A stretch of 64,000 bases of DNA from Pseudomonas sp. UFMG81 (GTDB taxonomy: Bacteria > Pseudomonadota > Gammaproteobacteria > Pseudomonadales > Pseudomonadaceae): contig NZ_JACAFQ010000007.1 in assembly GCF_015354575.1 (NCBI RefSeq), positions 107,915-171,914 of the forward strand. The letters run 5' to 3'. This document shows positions 55,924 to 64,000 of the stretch, piece after piece (position 1 is the stretch's first letter; each line of letters opens with the position of its first letter). The translations under genes were made by a program, and so were the position numbers. The notes below the pieces were generated by a model. It made no database searches, was not told where the DNA came from, and worked only from the letters and a program-made list of their open reading frames with translations.

Positions 55924-56720
55924 TGCGCAGAAAATCCTTACTCGAACGTATCCGCCTGTTCGGCCGTTCGGCCATCGACGTGTTGGCCGTGCTGGGTCGT
56001 TCCTGCATCTTCCTCGGCCATGCGCTGATCGGCCGGGGCAGTGTAGGCGGCGGCTTCCAACTGCTGGTCAAGCAGCTCTATTCGGTCGGCGTGCTGTCGC
56101 TGGCGATCATCGTCGTGTCCGGTGTGTTCATCGGCATGGTGCTGGCGTTGCAGGGCTATAGCATCCTCGCCCGCTACGGTTCGGAGCAGGCGGTGGGGCA
56201 GATGGTCGCCCTGACCCTGCTACGCGAACTCGGCCCGGTGGTGACCGGCCTGCTGTTCGCTGGCCGCGCAGGCTCGGCGCTGACCGCCGAAATCGGCAAC
56301 ATGAAATCCACCGAGCAACTGTCGAGCCTGGAGATGATCGGGGTCGACCCGCTCAAGTACATCGTCGCGCCACGCCTGTGGGCCGGCTTCATTTCGCTGC
56401 CGTTGCTGGCGCTGATCTTCAGCGTGGTGGGCATCTGGGGTGGTTCGTGGGTCGCCGTCGACTGGCTGGGCGTCTACGAGGGCTCGTTCTGGGCCAACAT
56501 GCAGAACAGTGTTTCGTTCACCGACGACGTGATCAATGGGCTGATCAAGAGCCTGGTGTTTGCCTTCGTCGTCACCTGGATCGCCGTATTCCAGGGGTAT
56601 GACTGCGAGCCCACCTCAGAAGGGATCAGCCGTGCCACCACCAAGACCGTGGTCTATGCCTCGTTGGCAGTCCTGGGTCTGGACTTTATTCTGACCGCCT
56701 TGATGTTTGGAGATTTCTGA
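55923..56720 (+). CDS. mlaE: Mla phospholipid transporter permease MlaE
   Basis: 265 residues from the ATG at 55923 (TGATG junction with mlaF). The MlaE/permease family pattern is clear: [40 protein letters not shown] and [20 protein letters not shown]. Five or six membrane segments. It sits in the inner membrane with MlaD hexamer on top. Confidence 0.96.
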   Translation: MRRKSLLERIRLFGRSAIDVLAVLGRSCIFLGHALIGRGSVGGGFQLLVKQLYSVGVLSLAIIVVSGVFIGMVLALQGYSILARYGSEQAVGQMVALTLLRELGPVVTGLLFAGRAGSALTAEIGNMKSTEQLSSLEMIGVDPLKYIVAPRLWAGFISLPLLALIFSVVGIWGGSWVAVDWLGVYEGSFWANMQNSVSFTDDVINGLIKSLVFAFVVTWIAVFQGYDCEPTSEGISRATTKTVVYASLAVLGLDFILTALMFGDF

Positions 56721-57205
56721 TGCAAAACCGCACCCTGGAAATCGGTGTCGGCCTGTTCCTCCTGGCCGGGATCCTGGCGCTGCTGCTGCTCGCCCTGCGT
56801 GTCAGCGGGCTGTCGGCCAGCCCGAGCAGCGACTCGTACAAAGTTTATGCGTATTTCGACAATATCGCCGGTTTGACGGTCAGAGCTAAAGTGACCATGG
56901 CCGGCGTGACCATCGGCAAGGTCACCGCCATCGATCTGGACCGCGATTCGTACACCGGCCGGGTGACGTTGCAGCTGGACAAGAAGGTCGACAACCTGCC
57001 GACCGACTCCACGGCCTCGATCCTCACCGCCGGCCTGCTGGGCGAGAAGTACATCGGCATCAGCGTCGGTGGCGAAGAGGCGGTACTGAAGGACGGCAGC
57101 ACCATCCACGACACGCAGTCGGCGTTGGTGCTGGAGGACCTGATCGGCAAGTTCCTGCTCAACACCGTGGGCAAGGAACCGAAAGAAGCTCAACCGGCAA
57201 ATTAA
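56720..57205 (+). CDS. mlaD: Mla phospholipid-binding MCE protein MlaD
   Basis: 161 residues. One N-terminal helix (EIGVGLFLLAGILALLLLAL) followed by an MCE domain (YFDNIAGLTVRAKVTMAGVT, LGEKYIGISVGGEEAVL). It forms a periplasmic hexameric ring through which lipid passes to or from MlaC. The start codon overlaps the mlaE stop by one base. Confidence 0.96.
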   Translation: MQNRTLEIGVGLFLLAGILALLLLALRVSGLSASPSSDSYKVYAYFDNIAGLTVRAKVTMAGVTIGKVTAIDLDRDSYTGRVTLQLDKKVDNLPTDSTASILTAGLLGEKYIGISVGGEEAVLKDGSTIHDTQSALVLEDLIGKFLLNTVGKEPKEAQPAN

Positions 57206-57214
57206 GGAGTTTCC

Positions 57215-57868
57215 ATGATTTCCATCCTGCGACGTGGCGTGCTGGTTCTGCTGGCGGCCCTTCCCCTGCTGGCCGTGGCGGCACCGGGGCAGTCTGCCCG
57301 TGATGTCATCCAGGGCACCACCACTCAACTGCTGAGTGACCTGAAGGCCAATAAAGAGCAGTACAAGGCCAACCCGGAGGCGTTCTACAACGCGCTCAAC
57401 AGCAACCTTGGCCCAGTGGTCGATGCCGACGGCATCTCTAAAAGCATCATGACCGTCAAGTACTCGCGCAAGGCCACCCCTGAGCAGATGCAGCGCTTCC
57501 AGGACAACTTCAAGCGCAGCCTGATGCAGTTCTATGGCAATGCGCTGCTCGAGTACAACAACCAGGGCATCACCGTCGACCCGGCCAAGGCCGAGGATGG
57601 CGATCGCACCAGCGTTGGCATGAAAGTGACCGGTAACAACGGTGCGGTCTACCCCGTGCAGTACACCATGGAGAAGATCGGCGGCGAGTGGAAAGTGCGC
57701 AACGTCATCGTCAACGGTATCAACATCGGCAAGCTGTTCCGCGATCAGTTCGCCGACGCCATGCAGCGCAATGGCAACAACCTGGACAAGACCATCGACG
57801 GCTGGGCTGGCGAGGTAGCCAAGGCCAAGCAGACCGCCGAGACCTCGCCGGATAAGGAAGTCAAATGA
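57215..57868 (+). CDS. mlaC: Mla periplasmic lipid carrier MlaC
   Basis: 217 residues, signal peptide about 1-23 (LLAVAAPG). MlaC/Tol_Tol_Ttg2 family: ALNSNLGPVVDADGISKSIM and FKRSLMQFYGNALLEYNNQG. It shuttles phospholipid between the MlaA-porin complex and MlaD. AAGGAG lies 6 bp before the ATG, and it overlaps mlaB by 4 bp. Confidence 0.95.
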   Translation: MISILRRGVLVLLAALPLLAVAAPGQSARDVIQGTTTQLLSDLKANKEQYKANPEAFYNALNSNLGPVVDADGISKSIMTVKYSRKATPEQMQRFQDNFKRSLMQFYGNALLEYNNQGITVDPAKAEDGDRTSVGMKVTGNNGAVYPVQYTMEKIGGEWKVRNVIVNGINIGKLFRDQFADAMQRNGNNLDKTIDGWAGEVAKAKQTAETSPDKEVK

Positions 57869-58167
57869 GCGATGCTGCCGTGAGCATGGCCGAGCCAGGC
57901 GTGCTGCGCTTGGCAGGCGTGCTGGACTACCGCAGCGGGCCGGCCTTGCGCAAGCAGGGCAAGGCCCTGATCGACGGCAGCGGTGAAACGCAGCTGGTGC
58001 TCGATTGCAGCGCCGTGGCCAAGTCGAGCAGTGTCGGGTTGTCGCTGCTGCTGGGCTTCATGCGCGATGCCCAGGCCGCCGGCAAACGTTGCGAACTGCG
58101 CGGCATGCCAGAGGCAATGCGCGAAATCGCCGAGGTCTATGACCTCGATGAAGTGCTGGCAGGCTGA
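57865..58167 (+). CDS. mlaB: Mla cytoplasmic STAS-domain protein MlaB
   Basis: 100 residues, one STAS domain with the conserved Ser-Ser in LDCSAVAKSSSVGLSLLLGF. It binds MlaF and activates the ATPase. Ends the mla operon ahead of a strong terminator. Confidence 0.94.
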   Translation: MSDAAVSMAEPGVLRLAGVLDYRSGPALRKQGKALIDGSGETQLVLDCSAVAKSSSVGLSLLLGFMRDAQAAGKRCELRGMPEAMREIAEVYDLDEVLAG

Positions 58168-58187
58168 TGGCCTGCAGCAAGGTGAGC

Positions 58188-58239
58188 GCCCCTCGGTCAG
58201 CGCGCCCGCACATGGGCTTCGCAGGCGAGGGGCTTTTTT
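58188..58239 (+). terminator. intrinsic terminator after mlaB
   Basis: gcccctcg (58188-58195) pairs with cgaggggc (58226-58233), followed by six T residues. The 30-base loop contains further palindromic sequence. It separates mlaFEDCB from ibaG. Confidence 0.7.
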
Positions 58240-58285
58240 GTATGATGGCCGACCCGCGCGCGTTGGGCGCCGATCGAGGTTGAGC

Positions 58286-59814
<1,529 letters not shown>

Positions 59815-59906
59815 TCTGTGATCGGCGCAGGGACGCGCCAGCCGAATCGTATGCGGTCGGGCCCTTTGCCCGGCCTGCTATAGCTGCTTAAGGACCGACG
59901 TTTCCC

Positions 59907-60542
59907 ATGTTGACCATCGCGCTATCCAAGGGCCGCATTCTCGACGACACCCTGCCGTTGCTGGCCGAAGCCGGCATCGTGCCCACCGAGAATCCGGACA
60001 AGAGCCGCAAGCTGATCATCCCCACCACGCAGGATGATGTGCGCCTGCTTATCGTGCGTGCCACTGACGTGCCGACCTACGTCGAGCATGGCGCTGCCGA
60101 CCTCGGTGTGGCCGGCAAGGACGTGCTGATGGAGTACGGCGGCCAGGGCCTGTACGAGCCCCTGGACCTGCAGATTGCCCAATGCAAGCTGATGACCGCT
60201 GGTGTTACCGGTGCGCCCGAACCCAAGGGCCGCCTGCGGGTAGCCACCAAGTTCGTCAACGTGGCCAAGCGCTACTACGCCGAGCAAGGCCGCCAGGTCG
60301 ACATCATCAAGCTGTACGGCTCCATGGAGCTGGCTCCGCTGATCAACCTCGCCGACAAGATCATCGACGTGGTCGACACCGGCAACACTTTGCGCGCCAA
60401 CGGCCTGGAACCCCAGGAACTGATCGCCACGATCAGCTCGCGCCTGGTGGTCAACAAGGCCTCCATGAAAATGCAACACGCCCGCATTCAAAGCCTGATC
60501 GACACCCTGCGCAACGCCGTCGAATCGCGACACCGCGGCTGA
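59907..60542 (+). CDS. hisG: ATP phosphoribosyltransferase, short form HisG
   Basis: 211 residues, so it lacks the C-terminal regulatory ACT-like domain of long HisG. Short enzymes require HisZ, not encoded in this window. N-terminal [19 protein letters not shown] and the phosphate-binding [16 protein letters not shown] are present. First step of histidine biosynthesis. It lies 92 bp after murA. Confidence 0.97.
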   Translation: MLTIALSKGRILDDTLPLLAEAGIVPTENPDKSRKLIIPTTQDDVRLLIVRATDVPTYVEHGAADLGVAGKDVLMEYGGQGLYEPLDLQIAQCKLMTAGVTGAPEPKGRLRVATKFVNVAKRYYAEQGRQVDIIKLYGSMELAPLINLADKIIDVVDTGNTLRANGLEPQELIATISSRLVVNKASMKMQHARIQSLIDTLRNAVESRHRG

Positions 60543-60547
60543 CTGCT

Positions 60548-60566
60548 GCGCGACATTCCGTCGCGC
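60548..60566 (+). other. perfect hairpin between hisG and hisD
   Basis: gcgcgac-attcc-gtcgcgc, a 7-bp stem 5 bp after the hisG stop, with no U-run. Possibly a processing or stability element in the 123-bp gap. Confidence 0.4.
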
Positions 60567-60665
60567 CCGTCTATCCGCGTCATAGCCTTCTTTCTCGGGT
60601 GCCCGCGCGGATGGACTGGTAGCCTTGGGCGCCTGAGCATTCGCTAATCAACTGAGGCCCTCGCC

Positions 60666-61988
60666 ATGACCGTGTCCACTGCAATTGCCCGTCTCAACGC
60701 CGCTGACCAGGATTTCGCCCGACATCTTGATCATCTGCTGAGCTGGGAAAGTGTGTCCGATGACGCGGTCAATCAGCGCGTGCTCGACATCATCAAGGCC
60801 GTGCGTGAGCGTGGCGATGCGGCGCTGGTGGAATTCACCCAGCGTTTCGACGGTGTCGATGCCAAGACCATCGACGACCTGATTCTCGACCGTGCCCGCC
60901 TGGAGCTGGCGCTGACCCGTATCACCTCGGTGCAGCGTGAAGCGTTGGAGAAAGCCGCTAATCGCGTGCGCATCTACCACGAGCGGCAGAAGCAGGATTC
61001 CTGGCAGTACACCGAGGCTGATGGCACCGTGCTCGGCCAGAAGGTTACCCCGCTGGACCGTGCCGGTTTGTATGTGCCGGGTGGCAAGGCGTCGTACCCC
61101 TCATCGGTACTGATGAACGCGATCCCGGCGAAAGTGGCCGGCGTGTCCGAGGTGGTGATGGTGGTGCCAACGCCGCGTGGCGAGGTCAACGAGCTGGTGC
61201 TGGCCGCGGCTTGCATCGCCGGTGTTGATCGCGTGTTCACCGTTGGTGGCGCCCAGGCTGTCGCGGCCCTGGCCTACGGCACCGAGAGCGTGCCGCAGGT
61301 GGACAAGATCGTCGGCCCGGGCAATATCTACGTGGCCACCGCCAAGCGTCACGTGTTCGGCCAGGTCGGTATCGACATGATCGCCGGCCCGTCGGAGATC
61401 CTCGTGGTCTGCGATGGCCAGACCGACCCGGACTGGATCGCCATGGACCTGTTCTCCCAGGCCGAGCACGACGAGGACGCGCAGGCGATCCTGGTCAGCC
61501 CCGACGCCGAGTTCCTCGACCGCGTTGCCGCCAGCATCGACAAGCTGCTGCCGACCATGGAGCGTGCCGAGATCATCGAGAAGTCGATCAACGGCCGTGG
61601 CGCACTGATCCAGGTGCGTGACATGCGGCAGGCCATCGAAGTGGCCAATCGCATCGCCCCCGAGCACCTGGAGCTGTCGGTGGCCGATCCGCAGGCCTGG
61701 CTGCCGCAGATCCGCCATGCCGGTGCGATCTTCATGGGCCGTCACACCAGCGAGGCGCTGGGCGACTATTGCGCCGGCCCCAACCACGTGTTGCCGACGT
61801 CTGGTACTGCACGTTTCTCGTCGCCGCTGGGGGTTTATGACTTCCAGAAGCGTTCGTCGATCATCTTCTGCTCCGAGCAAGGTGCGTCGGAGCTGGGTCA
61901 CACCGCTTCCGTGCTGGCCCGTGGCGAATCGCTGACCGCGCACGCGCGCAGCGCCGAATACCGCATCCTCAACGAGAAGGGGAACTGA
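60666..61988 (+). CDS. hisD: histidinol dehydrogenase
   Basis: 440 residues. Zinc ligands and catalytic residues lie in [23 protein letters not shown] and the late [19 protein letters not shown]. It carries out the last two oxidations from histidinol to histidine with NAD. Starts 123 bp after hisG and ends 2 bp before hisC. Confidence 0.97.
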   Translation: MTVSTAIARLNAADQDFARHLDHLLSWESVSDDAVNQRVLDIIKAVRERGDAALVEFTQRFDGVDAKTIDDLILDRARLELALTRITSVQREALEKAANRVRIYHERQKQDSWQYTEADGTVLGQKVTPLDRAGLYVPGGKASYPSSVLMNAIPAKVAGVSEVVMVVPTPRGEVNELVLAAACIAGVDRVFTVGGAQAVAALAYGTESVPQVDKIVGPGNIYVATAKRHVFGQVGIDMIAGPSEILVVCDGQTDPDWIAMDLFSQAEHDEDAQAILVSPDAEFLDRVAASIDKLLPTMERAEIIEKSINGRGALIQVRDMRQAIEVANRIAPEHLELSVADPQAWLPQIRHAGAIFMGRHTSEALGDYCAGPNHVLPTSGTARFSSPLGVYDFQKRSSIIFCSEQGASELGHTASVLARGESLTAHARSAEYRILNEKGN

Positions 61989-61990
61989 GC

Positions 61991-63040
61991 ATGAGTCGTT
62001 TCTGGAGTCCCTTCGTCAAGGACCTCGTACCCTACGTGCCGGGCGAGCAGCCCAAGCTGGCGCGGTTGGTCAAGCTGAACACCAACGAGAACCCGTATGG
62101 CCCTTCGCCCAAGGCGCTGGAGGCCATGCGCGGCGAGCTGAATGACAACTTGCGTCTGTACCCGGACCCGAACGGTGACCGGCTCAAGCAGGCGGTGGCC
62201 GAGTATTACGGTGTCACCCCGGCGCAGGTGTTCGTCGGCAATGGCTCGGATGAGGTGCTGGCGCACATTTTCCACGGCTTGTTCCAGCACGACCGTGGTC
62301 CGTTGCTGTTCCCGGATGTCAGCTACAGCTTCTATCCGGTTTACTGCGGGCTGTATGGCATCGCGTTCGATCAGGTGGCGCTGGATGAGCAGTTCCAGAT
62401 TCGTGTGTCGGACTACAACAAACCCAACGCAGGGATCATCTTCCCCAACCCCAACGCGCCGACGGGTTGCCTGTTGCCGCTGGAGGCCGTAGAGCAGCTG
62501 CTGCAGGCCAACCGTGATTCGGTGGTGGTGGTGGATGAGGCGTATATCGATTTTGGTGGCGAGACGGCCATCAGCCTGGTCGATCGATACGACAACTTGC
62601 TGGTGACCCAGACGTTGTCCAAGTCGCGCTCGCTGGCTGGGTTGCGGGTTGGTTTGGCGGTCGGGCATCCGGACTTGATCGAGGCGCTGGAGCGGATCAA
62701 GAACAGCTTCAACTCCTACCCGCTGGATCGTATGGCGATCGTTGGTGCGGCGGTGGCGTTCGAGGACCGGGCCTATTTTGATGAGACTTGCCGCAAGGTG
62801 ATCGACAGCCGTGAGGCGTTGGTTGCTGAGCTGGTGGCGCGTGGGTTCGAGGTGCTGCCTTCGGCGGCGAACTTCATCTTTGCGCGGCACCCTTCGCAGG
62901 ATGCTGCGGAAATTGCGGCGCGGCTGCGGGAGCAGGGGGTTATCGTTCGGCACTTCAAGCAGGCGCGGATTGCGCAGTTCCTGCGGATTACCATTGGGAC
63001 GCCGGAGATGAACCAGGCGTTGCTTGATGCCTTGAATTGA
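61991..63040 (+). CDS. hisC: histidinol-phosphate aminotransferase
   Basis: 349 residues, fold type I PLP aminotransferase. The PLP lysine is in [14 protein letters not shown] (about 211). [14 protein letters not shown] and FPNPNAPTG (substrate/PLP contacts), and VVDEAYIDF (PLP-ring Asp), are visible. Last gene of the hisGDC group in this window. The third codon positions become less GC-biased towards the end than in its neighbours. Confidence 0.96.
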   Translation: MSRFWSPFVKDLVPYVPGEQPKLARLVKLNTNENPYGPSPKALEAMRGELNDNLRLYPDPNGDRLKQAVAEYYGVTPAQVFVGNGSDEVLAHIFHGLFQHDRGPLLFPDVSYSFYPVYCGLYGIAFDQVALDEQFQIRVSDYNKPNAGIIFPNPNAPTGCLLPLEAVEQLLQANRDSVVVVDEAYIDFGGETAISLVDRYDNLLVTQTLSKSRSLAGLRVGLAVGHPDLIEALERIKNSFNSYPLDRMAIVGAAVAFEDRAYFDETCRKVIDSREALVAELVARGFEVLPSAANFIFARHPSQDAAEIAARLREQGVIVRHFKQARIAQFLRITIGTPEMNQALLDALN

Positions 63041-63130
63041 TAATGGGTTAGTGGGTGTTTTGGGGGCGGGTCGGGGTGTATTGATTGCACTTTGACTGGC
63101 CCCTTGTTGTTGTTGGTTTTTAAAGTTGTG

Positions 63131-63388
63131 GGCATATCCATTTGCTTGGGTGACGCTTATTCACATTTCCGCCCTTACGGCGGGTCACTTTTTGAAGCAT
63201 CAAAAAGTAACCAAAAAATGCTCGCTCCATTCATACGGCCCCTGCGCTGCGCTTCGGGGTTCCCTCACTCCGGTCTTGCTCCCGGGAGTACGCACCGAAG
63301 GGCCATCCATGGCCCATCGGTGCTCGACGGGCATCCATGCCCGTCGCCTCCCTCCGCAAGCCCTCCGATCGGCCTCCTGAAGTCGCGA
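63131..63388 (+). repeat. dispersed repeat, left copy of an inverted pair
   Basis: About 258 bp beginning near catatccat and ending cctgaagtcgcg. It contains several internal palindromes (for example gggccatccatggccc and gacgggcatccatgcccgtc). Its inverse copy lies at 63656-63922, with roughly three quarters of bases shared by eye. Similar non-coding repeats recur in Pseudomonas genomes as I recall, often mis-annotated as small proteins. The reading frames inside it are not treated as genes. Confidence 0.7.
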
Positions 63389-63454
63389 AGTTAGGGGCGG
63401 CGCCTATATTGGCGCAGCTGTCGCTAGTTGATTGTTTTGTTGAACTTCAAACTG

Positions 63455-63552
63455 CAATCGCTGGCAAGTCGCAGCGGCGAACCGCAGCTCCCACAGGATG
63501 GCGCTGAACTCGAAACTCACGCGGTCACTGTGGGAGCCGGCTTGCCGGCGAT
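63455..63552. repeat. imperfect REP pair with an inserted motif
   Basis: Left arm (63455-63496) contains caatcgctggcaag and cagctcccacag interrupted by tcgcagcggcgaacc. The right arm 63528-63552 is ctgtgggagccggcttgccg plus gcgat. The inserted motif is the same as in the roxR hairpin (19857-19905). Confidence 0.6.
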
Positions 63553-63596
63553 GAGGCCATTACAAACAACACATCAATAACAATTGAACACTCGCT

Positions 63597-63624
63597 GCTC
63601 TTGCTCTTGCTCTTGCTCTTGCTT
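63597..63624. repeat. tandem hexamer gctctt
   Basis: About 4.7 consecutive copies of the 6-bp unit gctctt, in gene-free DNA between the two inverted repeat copies. Confidence 0.85.
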
Positions 63625-63655
63625 CTAAGCGCGCGATAGTCCACTCACCGCCAAA

Positions 63656-63922
63656 CGCGACTTCAGGAGGCCGAACGTAGGACTTGCGGAGCGGGGCGAT
63701 GGGCATGGATGCCCATCGAGCACCGATGGGCCATGGATGGCCCTTCGGTGCGTCCACGCGGGAGCAAGGCCGGAGTGAGGGAACCCCGAAGCGAAGCGTA
63801 GGGGCCGGATGATGGGAGCAGGCGGTTTTGCTTACTTTTGACGCGGCCGGCGAGGCAAGAAAAAAGTAAGCCGCCGTAAGGGCGGAAAGGTGACGAAAAG
63901 TCGCTATCGTGAATGGATATGC
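63656..63922 (-). repeat. dispersed repeat, right copy (inverted)
   Basis: Inverse complement of the element at 63131-63388, sharing the catatccat end, the gggccatccatggccc palindrome and the cctgaagtcgcg end. It differs by substitutions, for example gatgggcatccatgcccatc in place of gacgggcatccatgcccgtc, where both arms of the palindrome changed together. Reading frames within it are rejected as genes. Confidence 0.7.
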
Positions 63923-63949
63923 ACCGAAAAATAAAAACCAGCACACTAA

Positions 63950-64000
63950 CCCCGAACCCGAACCCGAACCCGAACCCGAACCCGAACCCGAACCCGAACC
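63950..64000. repeat. tandem hexamer cccgaa, cut by window end
   Basis: About eight uninterrupted copies of cccgaa running to the last base, so the true array is longer. The rest of 63041-64000 holds only repeats, and I see no gene in it. A weak hairpin (ggggcgggtc / gactggcccc, about 63063-63100) followed by a T-rich stretch may end the hisC transcript. Confidence 0.9.

Noticed and set aside
63092..63394. Small ORF in the left repeat copy
   Set aside because: Lies within a dispersed repeat. The two repeat copies preserve palindromes rather than a protein sequence.
63560..63946. Small minus-strand ORFs in the right repeat copy and the gctctt array
   Set aside because: The translation is read through repeat and microsatellite DNA, and the frame is not shared cleanly with the other copy.
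63950..64000. Possible CRISPR or telomere-like array
   Set aside because: The unit is only 6 bp with no spacers, so it is a simple tandem repeat.

Overview
This window is a core chromosomal segment of a fluorescent pseudomonad, most likely of the Pseudomonas putida group. The GC-rich coding, the REP-type palindromes between genes, and the gene order (prfC, dpp cluster, roxSR, gatCAB, mreBCD, fagA-fumC-orfX-sodA, nitrogen PTS/rpoN, lpt/kds, mla, murA-hisGDC) all fit what I remember of P. putida chromosomes. No rRNA, tRNA, CRISPR array, prophage or insertion sequence was recognised.

Layout. 1-6.1 kb: prfC faces a four-gene cluster (AraC-type regulator with an NTF2-like N-terminus, FAD amine oxidase, cupin, polyamine-type binding protein), and a 24-residue membrane peptide follows. 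6.2-16.8 kb: a minus-strand di/oligopeptide uptake locus with three DppA-type binding proteins, an OprD-family porin and the DppBCDF permease. 17-20 kb: a SIMPL protein and the RoxS/RoxR redox two-component system. 20-26.4 kb: a phospholipase C/P1-nuclease-like protein with a small partner and a LexA-type box, an AEC transporter, an amino-acid permease, a PcaC-like protein, a CaCA antiporter and a small RlpA-like lipoprotein. 26.5-43.1 kb: gatCAB, then mreBCD-maf-rng-yhdP-nitrilase-tldD, yjgA on the opposite strand, and pmbA.

43.2-47.1 kb: the Fur-type iron-stress operon fagA-fumC-orfX-sodA-ZIP. 47.1-47.8 kb: a HigBA/Gp49-type toxin-antitoxin pair. 47.9-54.9 kb: a minus-strand block for LPS precursor synthesis and export (kdsD, kdsC, lptC, lptA, lptB), then rpoN, hpf, ptsN, rapZ and ptsO. 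55.1-58.5 kb: mlaFEDCB and ibaG on the plus strand. 58.5-63.0 kb: murA, hisG, hisD, hisC. 63.0-64.0 kb: gene-free DNA with an inverted pair of about 260-bp repeats and two hexanucleotide tandem arrays, one running off the window end.

Most of the window serves cell-envelope building (Mre, Lpt, Kds, Mla, MurA, YhdP), translation (RF3, GatCAB, HPF, RNase G) and nitrogen/peptide physiology (Dpp, PTS-Ntr, RpoN). The least expected items are a strong LexA-like box in front of the phospholipase-like gene, two genes (mreC and the CaCA antiporter) whose best start codon is AUU, an NTF2-AraC fusion, a sigma-54-like promoter before the 24-residue peptide, and the repeat-rich right edge.
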